64,000 bases of DNA from Chryseobacterium potabilaquae (lineage in GTDB: Bacteria > Bacteroidota > Bacteroidia > Flavobacteriales > Weeksellaceae). Below, piece by piece: positions 52,654 through 60,914 of the stretch. The DNA lies in the NCBI RefSeq assembly GCF_902728265.1, contig NZ_CACVBR010000005.1:96954-160953 (forward strand). Reading direction: 5' to 3'. Both the position numbers and the translations under genes were made by a program. How positions within the stretch are numbered: the stretch's first letter is position 1; every line of letters starts with the position of its first letter. Below the pieces are notes generated by a model. The model worked only from the letters and a program-made list of their open reading frames with translations. It was not told the DNA's origin and did not search any database.

Positions 52654-54003
52654 ATGAAACCAAAAACTATTCAAATTATTTTTTTATCCGTTCTTCTTGC
52701 TTTAAATCTCCTCAAAGCACAGAAAAGTAAAAACGATTCTGTTTCAGTACAAACTAAGGATTCTAAGATTCCTTTTGAAGGATACGACTTAACATGGATG
52801 AACGGCCAAAACCGCCAAACAGATTTTCCTTTAACGTTAAAAGATAAAGACGGAGAAACAATTTTAACAGGCGTAGCATATGTGGATGCTTATTACAACT
52901 ACGATTTTCATCATCCAAAAGATAATACCCATACCGTTTCCTCTGCCATCGGATGTTCTAATGAATTCACCATCAATATGGCAAGTATAGGCCTAGAAAC
53001 CAATTATAAAAATATGATTGGGCGTTTATTTCTTCAGTTTGGCCAAATGGGGGCTATTGTACAAGATTTGGACGGAACCGTGAATCATGGTAAGAATACA
53101 AGTGGGAGTAATTTAAAATATATCAGGGAGGCTGCCGCTGGATATCATTTTAATCTCATGCATGGTTTGAATATTGAAGCCGGAATCTTCATGAGTTACA
53201 TTGGTTTGGAAAGTTATATTTTAGGAGAAAATTGGAATTATCAGAGAAGTTTACCCTGTGATTTTACTCCATTTTATTTTCAAGGAGCAAGAGTCCAAGC
53301 TTTTCCTTTCAAAAAATATAAGGTGGAATTTTGGGTCTTAAATGGATGGCAAACATACAATTCATGGAACAAAGGTCTTGGATTGGGTATTTCTAATTAT
53401 TACCGTCCCACTGAAAACCTTCAATTGGTTGCCAATTTCTATTTAAATGGAAAAGATACAAGAAATAATCCTGACGTTCGCCGCTTTCACCATGATCACA
53501 GTATTGTCACAAGATATTTTCACAATAAAGACAGGAAAGGTTTGTCACAAGCTGCGTTCAGTATCAACAACCATTACGGGTTCCAAAGTGGAGGTGGATT
53601 GAAAGCAAAAGACAACTATATAGTGGGAACTTCCCTTGCGAACAGACTTTGGTTTCACCACAATACAATTGCCTTGAGTCTGAGAGGCGATGCTGTTTTA
53701 AATCCAGGAGCTTATTTAGCATTCTCACCTTCTCCGGTTATAAATAATGATTTTAATGACGCTATCAAAAAAGGTGAAAAATTGAAAATATTTCAGGGAA
53801 CAACAACAATTGATATCATGCCGAATCAATTCGTAACTTTTAGACTTGAATACGGATTCAGAAAAAGTAATATCCCTTACTTCGCTGGGCCCGAAGGAAC
53901 AACTAGTCCGGACGGATGGATCGATACTCCCATTAATTTTTGGAGACCAGATTTAAGAAAATCGGATAGCAGATTAACGGTTGCCGTGATCTTTAGATTA
54001 TAA
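52654..54003 (+). CDS. Outer-membrane beta-barrel protein (BBP2-like porin) of the kdp operon
   Basis: 449 residues. Signal peptide MKPKTIQIIFLSVLLALNLL to about residue 22, then alternating beta strands ending in aromatic residues, with the final strand DSRLTVAVIFRL ending in Leu after Arg-Leu. The pattern fits the putative beta-barrel porin-2 type (PF07642). Its place between kdpC and the sensor genes suggests it lets potassium or related solutes pass the outer membrane; this is inference. Confidence 0.8.
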   Translation: MKPKTIQIIFLSVLLALNLLKAQKSKNDSVSVQTKDSKIPFEGYDLTWMNGQNRQTDFPLTLKDKDGETILTGVAYVDAYYNYDFHHPKDNTHTVSSAIGCSNEFTINMASIGLETNYKNMIGRLFLQFGQMGAIVQDLDGTVNHGKNTSGSNLKYIREAAAGYHFNLMHGLNIEAGIFMSYIGLESYILGENWNYQRSLPCDFTPFYFQGARVQAFPFKKYKVEFWVLNGWQTYNSWNKGLGLGISNYYRPTENLQLVANFYLNGKDTRNNPDVRRFHHDHSIVTRYFHNKDRKGLSQAAFSINNHYGFQSGGGLKAKDNYIVGTSLANRLWFHHNTIALSLRGDAVLNPGAYLAFSPSPVINNDFNDAIKKGEKLKIFQGTTTIDIMPNQFVTFRLEYGFRKSNIPYFAGPEGTTSPDGWIDTPINFWRPDLRKSDSRLTVAVIFRL

Positions 54004-54017
54004 TTATATTAAATAAG

Positions 54018-55139
54018 ATGAATACTTCAAAAAAAGAAACAGAATATTTTTTAGAACTTATTCAACAATCCCGGAAGGGGAAATTTAAAATCTATATCGG
54101 GATGAGTGCCGGAGTAGGAAAAACTTTTCGGATGCTTCAGGAAGCTCATACTTTGTTGCGGAATGGAATTGATGTGAAAATTGGGTATATCGAAACACAT
54201 GAGAGAGAAGAAACACAGGCTTTAGTCGAGGGAATCCCCCAAATACCGAGGAGATCGTCTTTTTACAAAGGTAAAAATATCGAAGAAATGGATCTTCAGG
54301 CTATCATCAATATTCATCCTGAAGTTGTCCTTGTAGATGAGTTGGCACATTCTAATATAGAAGGTTCAAAAAATAAAAAAAGATGGCAAGATGTTCTGGA
54401 AATTCTTAATAACGGAATTAATGTGATTAGTGCCATGAATATCCAACATATTGAGAGCTTAAACGAAGATGTCAAGAAAATCACAGGGATTGAAGTTAGG
54501 GAGCGTATTCCTGATAAAATTTTAGCCTTAGCAGATGAAGTCGTCAATATTGATTTGACCACAGATGAATTATTGACAAGGCTTAAGGAAGGAAAGATCT
54601 ACAAAAAGGAAAAAATTCAAACAGCATTACATCATTTTTTTCAAAGCAAACATATTTTACAGCTTCGTGAGTTGGCTTTAAAAGAAGTGGCTACGCATGT
54701 GGAAAGAAAAGTTGAAACTGAAGTCAAAACGGAAAACTTCAAACCTATACAATTTCTCGCTTGCATAAGCAGCAATGAAAAGACCGCACGAAATATTATC
54801 CGAAAAACAGCAAGACTAGCTAGTTACTACAATAGTCCTTGGACTGTTTTATACATTCAAAAATCTGCTGAAAATCCTGAAAAAATTGCCCTTAACAAGC
54901 AACGTTATTTGATTAATAATTTTAATTTAGCACATGAATTAGGAGCAAAAGTAGTTCGAGTAAAGGAAAACAGTATTCATAAAGGAATTTTGGATTATGT
55001 CCTCAAACATAATATGACAACAGTGTGTATTGGGAAGCCTCGTGCCCATTTTTTGCAGAGAATTTTTGGATATAGTTGGATTTACACATTCATGAACCGA
55101 TTGAATGAAAGACAGATTGATATTATTATTTTATCTTAA
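54018..55139 (+). CDS. KdpD sensor domain plus universal-stress domain, without kinase
   Basis: 373 residues, homologous to the N-terminal cytosolic half of KdpD. Residues about 18-225 form the KdpD domain: Walker A YIGMSAGVGKTFRMLQEA, IGYIETHEREETQAL, VDELAHSN and KRWQDVLEILNNGINVISA. Residues about 240-373 match a UspA-like domain. The membrane segment and kinase half of KdpD are absent. The next gene, 6 bases on, codes for a separate histidine kinase. The protein probably binds ATP (or a nucleotide signal) and influences that kinase. No symbol is given because it is only part of KdpD. Confidence 0.9.
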   Translation: MNTSKKETEYFLELIQQSRKGKFKIYIGMSAGVGKTFRMLQEAHTLLRNGIDVKIGYIETHEREETQALVEGIPQIPRRSSFYKGKNIEEMDLQAIINIHPEVVLVDELAHSNIEGSKNKKRWQDVLEILNNGINVISAMNIQHIESLNEDVKKITGIEVRERIPDKILALADEVVNIDLTTDELLTRLKEGKIYKKEKIQTALHHFFQSKHILQLRELALKEVATHVERKVETEVKTENFKPIQFLACISSNEKTARNIIRKTARLASYYNSPWTVLYIQKSAENPEKIALNKQRYLINNFNLAHELGAKVVRVKENSIHKGILDYVLKHNMTTVCIGKPRAHFLQRIFGYSWIYTFMNRLNERQIDIIILS

Positions 55140-55145
55140 AATGCC

Positions 55146-56867
55146 ATGAAGCTTAAAACTAAACTTACCCTTGGAGTAGGACTCTTATTTGTATTGATCG
55201 TTTTGTTATCAGTCATAGGTTCAGTCTATATCAACACATTAAAATCCGATACAGAAAAGATACTCAAAGCTAATTATAATAGTCTTGAGTTTTCCCAGAA
55301 TATGCTTTTAGCGTTGGATAAAATAAAAATCGACAGTGTTATAGCCATTAAAGAATTTCAAAAAAACAATAGATTACAAGAAAAAAACTTAACAGAGTTT
55401 GGTGAAAAAGAAGCTACCCAACATCTTAATCTGCATTTCAGCGATTATTTAAAGCAACCTTCTGGTGAAAAAGAGAAACTAATCCGTGAAGACTTGGTGA
55501 AAATTATGTCTCTAAATATGAAAGGGATTGAACGGAAAAGTGATATTGCTATTATTACAGCTGAAAATGCCACTTTTTGGATTGTAAGCTTAGGAACAGT
55601 GTGTTTTTTAATTGCTTTTGTTTTGTTATTTAATCTTCCTCAAACCATTGCAGAACCTATCAATCAATTGACTTTGAGTATTCGACAAATTGCGAATAAA
55701 AACTATAATGAAAGAGTTCACTTTAAAGGCAGCGAAGAATTTAATGACTTGGCAAATTCCTTCAATATTATGGCCGAAAAACTACAAGAATATGAAAGTA
55801 GCAGTCTTTCAAAACAACTTATGGATAAAAAACGTATTGAAACGTTGATTAACAATATGCATGATCCTGTTATTGGTCTGGACGAAAATTATTTCATTTA
55901 TATGATCAATGATGAAGCCCTGAAAATCACAAATTTATATAAAGAGGAAATCATAGGGAAAACAGCTCATGAAGTTGCCATTAAAAATGATTTGGTTAGA
56001 GAACTCATTAAGAATATTGATCATCCCACCCAAGAGCCTATTAAAATTATTAAAGAAAACAAGGAAAACTATTTTGAACAAGATATTGTTCCGATTAGCA
56101 TTACAAAAACAGGCGAGAAAGAAATAAAACATATAGGCAAGGTCATTTTACTAAGAAATATTACCCCTTTTAAAGAACTTGATTTTGCAAAAACTAATTT
56201 TATTGCTACTATTTCGCATGAATTAAAAACACCTATTTCTGCTATAAAAATGGGAGTTCATTTATTAGGAAATGAAAAATTCGGAGAATTGAATGATCAA
56301 CAAAAAGAGCTTCTAAAAAGTATTAATGAAGACGGGCAGCGTTTATTAGATATTACAGGCGAACTATTGAATTTGTCACAAGTTGAAACAGGAAATATTC
56401 ATTTGAATATTCAAAAATGTCTCCCTAAAAACATGGTTCAAACCGCCATAAAGAATGTTGAAAAATTAGCTGAACAAAAAAACATTTTCATTGATTCACA
56501 TTACGCTTTAGAAAATAATGAGTACGTGGTAGCGGATTATGATAAAACAATTTGGGTAATCAATAATTTTTTGACTAATGCTATCAAATATTCTTTTCAT
56601 GATGAAAAAATCCAAGTTTCAGTTGAAAAAATTGATTCGATGATCTTATTTAGCATTACAGATACAGGAAAAGGTATTGAAGAAAAATACCATCGACAGA
56701 TTTTTGATCGATATTTTCAAGTCCCTGGAGAGCATCATAATGGAACGGGTCTTGGATTGGCTATTTCCAAAAACTTTATAGAAAAACAACATGGAGAAAT
56801 AGGAGTGAAAAGTTCGATAAAACAAGGGAGTACTTTTTACTTCAAACTGCCATTATACTTGAGTTAG
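55146..56867 (+). CDS. Membrane sensor histidine kinase (HAMP-PAS-HisKA-HATPase) of the Kdp locus
   Basis: 573 residues. Membrane helix at about 8-28, an exported loop, and a second helix near 143-163; HAMP near 165-220 (PINQLTLSIRQIANKNY); PAS near 235-340; HisKA with His358 in TISHELKTP; ATPase boxes NNFLTNAIKYS, DTGKGIEEKY and GTGLGLAISKNF. It should autophosphorylate and pass phosphate to the NtrC-type regulator upstream. It starts 6 bases after the KdpD-domain gene, so the two are surely co-translated. The kinase domain is not of KdpD type, so it is a replacement rather than a broken half. Confidence 0.93.
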   Translation: MKLKTKLTLGVGLLFVLIVLLSVIGSVYINTLKSDTEKILKANYNSLEFSQNMLLALDKIKIDSVIAIKEFQKNNRLQEKNLTEFGEKEATQHLNLHFSDYLKQPSGEKEKLIREDLVKIMSLNMKGIERKSDIAIITAENATFWIVSLGTVCFLIAFVLLFNLPQTIAEPINQLTLSIRQIANKNYNERVHFKGSEEFNDLANSFNIMAEKLQEYESSSLSKQLMDKKRIETLINNMHDPVIGLDENYFIYMINDEALKITNLYKEEIIGKTAHEVAIKNDLVRELIKNIDHPTQEPIKIIKENKENYFEQDIVPISITKTGEKEIKHIGKVILLRNITPFKELDFAKTNFIATISHELKTPISAIKMGVHLLGNEKFGELNDQQKELLKSINEDGQRLLDITGELLNLSQVETGNIHLNIQKCLPKNMVQTAIKNVEKLAEQKNIFIDSHYALENNEYVVADYDKTIWVINNFLTNAIKYSFHDEKIQVSVEKIDSMILFSITDTGKGIEEKYHRQIFDRYFQVPGEHHNGTGLGLAISKNFIEKQHGEIGVKSSIKQGSTFYFKLPLYLS

Positions 56868-56869
56868 TC

Positions 56870-56932
56870 AATACTTAATCTGCTCATTTATAATTAAATT
56901 GAATAATTGTAAAGCAGATTAAGTATTATTTT
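56870..56932 (+). terminator. Terminator at the end of the kdp operon
   Basis: AATACTTAATCTGCT (56870-56884) and AGCAGATTAAGTATT (56913-56927) form a perfect 15-bp stem with a 28-base AT-rich loop, then ATTTTAATT. Confidence 0.8.
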
Positions 56933-56964
56933 AATTAAATATCAGCTCCATTATAAAACATTAA

Positions 56965-57942
56965 TTATTTTTTTATAATTTTCTGTATATATGTTTTTCC
57001 ATTACTGGCCTTCACTTTTAGAATATAATTTCCTTTAGGATAATCTGATATATTTATTTCATTGATATTTTTAGCATTACTTATCGATGTTAAAATTTTA
57101 CCACTTACATCATACATATCAATAGATTCCGATTTTAAATTATTTCCAAGTTTAAATTTCAATATATCTTTTACCGGATTTGGATAAATTTGAAGTTCAT
57201 TATTAGAATGGCCGGCTTCTTGCGTCCCTAAAATACTCCCACAAATACCATTATACATATCAAGAACATTCTGGTCGGATAATAGTGTATTGGTAACTCG
57301 TATGTAGGCTAAATTAGTAGGAGATTGTTCATGTGGCACTGGAACATCATCTTTAATAAAAATGAAATTACCTGATGAAGTCAATTGATATGCTCCTCCA
57401 GCATCATTATAGGTGGATGCCGGTAAACCATTGATATAAACCTTAACTAAGCCTGTAGTACCATTTCGTGTAAGTGTCAATAAAACATATTCCGTGCCTG
57501 AATTGATCAATAGATCCGTACCTACATCCCCATTAGGATAGAAGTTTAAATTATTTCCTCTCCTATAAATTCCTGAATCTACCGTGTTATCTTTTACATC
57601 AAGAATTCTTGCATAACCATTCGATGCCGGCTGAAATGGATTGAATTTAAAATAAATACTCACACTATAATCTTGATATTGTGAACCAGACCCTGCATTA
57701 AATCTCAATCCTGCATTTTTAGCCACAAAATATACATCTCTATTAATATTACAAGGCGTAACCATATCCGGAATAAATGCATTAGAAGTGTATTCCGTGT
57801 TATAAGCAATAGGAACTAAGGCAGTCGTATTATTTATATCCATCAAATCATTAGTCAGTAGAAACTGTTTATCAATGACTTGTGATTGTATACTATTACA
57901 AAAAAGAATAAATGGTACGAAAAAAAGTTTATTTACTTTCAT
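56965..57942 (-). CDS. Secreted LamG-like protein with T9SS type A sorting domain
   Basis: 325 residues. Signal peptide MKVNKLFFVPFILFCNSIQS. The middle (about 70-235) has the pattern of a LamG/concanavalin A-like jelly roll: SVSIYFKFNPFQPA, YVLLTLTRNGTTG, VKVYINGLPASTY. The last 80 residues are a type A sorting domain: LQIYPNPVKDILKF, YDVSGKILTS, INISDYPKGNYILKV. The domain sends proteins through the type IX system to the surface or medium. The ligand is unknown. Confidence 0.9.
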   Translation of the reverse strand: MKVNKLFFVPFILFCNSIQSQVIDKQFLLTNDLMDINNTTALVPIAYNTEYTSNAFIPDMVTPCNINRDVYFVAKNAGLRFNAGSGSQYQDYSVSIYFKFNPFQPASNGYARILDVKDNTVDSGIYRRGNNLNFYPNGDVGTDLLINSGTEYVLLTLTRNGTTGLVKVYINGLPASTYNDAGGAYQLTSSGNFIFIKDDVPVPHEQSPTNLAYIRVTNTLLSDQNVLDMYNGICGSILGTQEAGHSNNELQIYPNPVKDILKFKLGNNLKSESIDMYDVSGKILTSISNAKNINEINISDYPKGNYILKVKASNGKTYIQKIIKK

Positions 57943-57965
57943 ATTTTGTGTTATTTGGTTGCTAT

Positions 57966-57973
57966 CAAAGGTA
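57966..57973 (-). promoter_or_regulatory. -7 box of the LamG/T9SS gene
   Basis: Minus-strand TACCTTTG, 24 bases upstream of the ATG. A second identical box on the same strand lies at 58057-58064. Confidence 0.45.
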
Positions 57974-58090
57974 ACTTTTTTATGTTTCTTATAAAAAAGA
58001 ATACATTAAAATATAATTAAACTCTTATCTCTTTTGCTCTCAATAAAGCGTATCCACAAAGGTAAAGCATCTTATTTCCCAATATTATTA

Positions 58091-58098
58091 TACCTTTG
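58091..58098 (+). promoter_or_regulatory. -7 box of the Imm22-like gene
   Basis: TACCTTTG, 44 bases before the ATG at 58142 and downstream of the earlier ATG at 58034, so it supports the shorter start. Confidence 0.5.
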
Positions 58099-58141
58099 GA
58101 TATTGTTTCAAAAAAAGAAACGGCATAGTAATCGAACAATT

Positions 58142-58540
58142 ATGGATATACAAACATTAGATTTTTGGATAGGAAATTTTAATACAGAAGAGGAATTTTA
58201 CGAATTTGTAGAAGAAGATGAAGGCTTTTATATGGAAGAAGAATCTGACGAAAAATATATTTCTAAATTTGCTGAATCCCAGAATACAATATGGCTAGAT
58301 TATGAGCTTGTAGAGTATGGTTTTGAAGGAGGTGATAGGACTATATATGAAAAATTCTCTGAATATTCTTTTGCAGAGCAATGGCTTCCCATATTAATCA
58401 ATAGAATCAACGAACTTAATGTAAATTTTGATATTAACTCTCTAATCCTTCTCAATAGAGGACAAATTCCCAATCCTGTTTCGGTAGAAGATGAATTGTT
58501 TTCATTAGTGTATATAGGAGGAATTGAATACTATATGTAA
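58142..58540 (+). CDS. Putative immunity protein, Imm22-like
   Basis: 132 residues from the ATG at 58142 (MDIQTLDFWIGNFNTEEEF). The family trademark is a WxGNF start followed by acidic repeats: here FWIGNFNTEEEFYEFVEED, then SKFAESQNTIWLDYELVEYG. The protein is strongly acidic, as are many immunity proteins to polymorphic toxins. The longer ORF (58034) contains the promoter. No toxin gene is adjacent: the next gene is an exported protein of unknown family 500 bases away. It may be an orphan immunity gene, or a housekeeping protein of similar fold. Confidence 0.65.
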   Translation: MDIQTLDFWIGNFNTEEEFYEFVEEDEGFYMEEESDEKYISKFAESQNTIWLDYELVEYGFEGGDRTIYEKFSEYSFAEQWLPILINRINELNVNFDINSLILLNRGQIPNPVSVEDELFSLVYIGGIEYYM

Positions 58541-59038
58541 AAGCTATCAAAATATAAAAAATAAGTATTAGTATTATTCAGGGTATAAAAAGTGAATGTG
58601 GCATTATTTAAAAATGTCACATTTTTAATTTATAACCAATTCATATAGGACATAGGTAAAATTTAAATAACGATTAGTATTGATCAATTACCCTTTAAAA
58701 TTTACCAATACTTTAAAGTTTAATTACATTCATAACTGAAATAATAACAAACCAAACCTTCCGAGACTCATTCTACAAGTATTATTCAAATTAAATAAAA
58801 AATGCGTAACTTACAATAAACTAACCACCATAAAGCCAATCACAATGAGATTAATATTAATATCCTTACAATTTCTTGAGGTAGCTCTACCTAGCTAGAC
58901 TTACTTTTTTCTTCACCTCTTTTATTATCTACAAAAGGACCTATCATTCCGGAGCATTATTTTATTATTTTGAAAATGAATTAAAATAATAAAGTTTTAT
59001 AAATTAACAAAAACTAACCCAGGATAAACACTAATATC
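58541..59038. other. Intergenic region with one terminator
   Basis: 498 bases, AT-rich. A terminator hairpin lies at 58595-58623. A small stem (AGGTAGCTCTACCT, 58877-58890) and a possible 17-codon ORF starting at 58844 are not convincing. No clear promoter for the following gene was identified. Confidence 0.55.
58595..58628 (+). terminator. Terminator after the Imm22-like gene
   Basis: AATGTGGCATT (58595-58605) and AATGTCACATT (58613-58623) pair with one wobble, followed by TTTAATTT. Confidence 0.7.
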
Positions 59039-60838
59039 ATGAAAAATTTATATTTAATTTTTGTAATCGCTATCTCAGTATTACAAACTGTATGTGCCCA
59101 ATCTAATGCGGTCAAAAAATTTCTACAAGAGCAAGAAATACAGCAAAAAAAAGATTTTCCCCTCCCTTTGTCCCAACCCTTTCCTAATGGAACATTGGGA
59201 GAGAAATTACAATCTTTATACGAATTACAAGCAAAAGAGGCTTGTGGAATTATTAGAACAGACAAAAGAATGTATATTCCTAAAGAAATTGTTGCCAATT
59301 ATGGCGAGAATAATTTAAGAAAAACAACTATTTATGATATTCCTATCTCAGCAACCAACTTACTTTTCTTAGTATTGACACCATCCGACATACTCAAAAT
59401 AAATAATGGGACTTTTGTGGAACAAGAATTTATTAATGCTAAACGAATTATTGGAATTAGTGATAATTTAGTTAATTTTGGCCAATCAGCACTATCTCCT
59501 ATCAATGGATTTCCCAGCTTATTTTACCAAAAGTCTTGTGGAAGTTATTTTGTAGGAGACGCAACAGCTAAAGTTAAAGCTCCTGTTGCAGAGCTAGAGG
59601 CAAGCTTAGCTGCTGAAACGCAAAAAACAACATCAATCACCTCCGTCACGGGAAACTTTTTCAGTCCATTATACCTCATCCTAAGACAAAATACGGCACA
59701 GTCCACCTATACTCATTTACTGATTTGGGAAATCTATTATAATCATTACAAAAACAACCCATCTAATACACAGCCTCTCTACAGTAATGCGAAATATATT
59801 TCGGAACTTAAGGGAACTTTGACCAATCGAGCCATTAATTCATCCCAAAGTATCAATATGAATGGTAGATTATCTGCTAATATTTCATTCGGACTTCTCA
59901 ATGCAAGCGGCCAAGTGAATGCAGGAAATGAGAATAAAGCATCTTTTGATTTAAAGGACTTCAGTACTTCTATTCATAAACTATCCAATGGAAATTTGAA
60001 TTGGGAACTCACTAAACTGCCCTCCATTGAGGAGATCAACCAAAAATTACAAAATAGCCAAAACTATAAAGCCCAACCTTCCATAGGTGGTTTTGCTACT
60101 CATCTTTTACCGACAGAAATAACAAGAGTTTTAGTCGGAGTTCCTTCTTCATTGTGTGATAATAATTCATGGGAAGTTACATCAGATGGCTTTAATGGAG
60201 AGATTTGGAAACAAAAACCTACTGTCGTTTCATCATGGATAGCGAAGGAAAATGAATACCCGGAATGCATCTGCAAAATAACAGGGTTTATAAAAAAAGA
60301 AGCGATAGACAATGCTATAAAATCAAATGGTTTTATCGGACTTTCTTTAAAACTAAATAGTAAAGACGAAATGAGTGGAAAAAAGTTAAGTATTGATGTT
60401 TCTGAACCCACAGTAAAAGTAACGGATAATCCCAAAATATCAAATGTCAATAGCGAATCCATCAATGCTTCTAAGCAAGAAGTAAAAATTGCGGGCAAAA
60501 TCGGTTATAATTTCCCAATTCAATTTAATATCAACGCCACTAATATTCAGCTAACAGAGCCTTATAAAATTTCAAATATTCAGATTGAATATATTAATAA
60601 AGAAAATGAAAATTACCCATTCTCCATTATTAACGGGCCAATTGTTAATGGTAATACAGTAAGTTTTGATCTTAAATCTTTAGAAAAACCACAAAATTAT
60701 ATTCAACAAGGAGACATTATCATTCCTATAAAAATAAAATTCAATATTGAAATACGAGGAGGTACAACGACACAGCTGGTTACCAATATCATTAACCTAA
60801 ATCTCCCTAACTTGACACAACCTATCGAAGCAAAATAA
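59039..60838 (+). CDS. Secreted protein of unknown family
   Basis: 599 residues. Signal peptide MKNLYLIFVIAISVLQTVCA, so it is exported. Nothing else is recognised. The first part (to about 170) is acidic and mixed, with a Cys in EACGIIR. The middle has an Ala/Glu/Thr-rich stretch near 180-200, then an Asn/Ser-rich beta region (SQSINMNGRLSANISFGLLN near 270-290), a Trp/Cys segment (LCDNNSWEVTS, WIAKENEYPECICK), and a C-terminal beta-sandwich-like part of about 150 residues. No sorting domain or membrane anchor is seen. It stands alone between an orphan immunity gene and convergent polA. Confidence 0.7.
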   Translation: MKNLYLIFVIAISVLQTVCAQSNAVKKFLQEQEIQQKKDFPLPLSQPFPNGTLGEKLQSLYELQAKEACGIIRTDKRMYIPKEIVANYGENNLRKTTIYDIPISATNLLFLVLTPSDILKINNGTFVEQEFINAKRIIGISDNLVNFGQSALSPINGFPSLFYQKSCGSYFVGDATAKVKAPVAELEASLAAETQKTTSITSVTGNFFSPLYLILRQNTAQSTYTHLLIWEIYYNHYKNNPSNTQPLYSNAKYISELKGTLTNRAINSSQSINMNGRLSANISFGLLNASGQVNAGNENKASFDLKDFSTSIHKLSNGNLNWELTKLPSIEEINQKLQNSQNYKAQPSIGGFATHLLPTEITRVLVGVPSSLCDNNSWEVTSDGFNGEIWKQKPTVVSSWIAKENEYPECICKITGFIKKEAIDNAIKSNGFIGLSLKLNSKDEMSGKKLSIDVSEPTVKVTDNPKISNVNSESINASKQEVKIAGKIGYNFPIQFNINATNIQLTEPYKISNIQIEYINKENENYPFSIINGPIVNGNTVSFDLKSLEKPQNYIQQGDIIIPIKIKFNIEIRGGTTTQLVTNIINLNLPNLTQPIEAK

Positions 60839-60864
60839 TCAGAACATTATACACTAAAATATTT

Positions 60865-60900
60865 TCTCCTTTGTCATTTTGGTGACAAAGGAGATTTTAT
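60865..60900. terminator. Bidirectional terminator between the secreted protein and polA
   Basis: TCTCCTTTGTCA (60865-60876) and TGACAAAGGAGA (60883-60894) form a perfect 12-bp stem between convergent genes, followed by TTTTAT. Confidence 0.85.
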
Positions 60901-60914
60901 AAATAGAATAGTCT

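Noticed and set aside
58034..58141. Longer start for the Imm22-like protein
   Set aside because: The -7 box lies inside this extension, and the hydrophobic, lysine-rich leader does not fit the family.
58844..58897. 17-codon ORF before the unknown secreted protein
   Set aside because: Too short, and no regulatory logic such as repeated codons followed by alternative stems could be shown.
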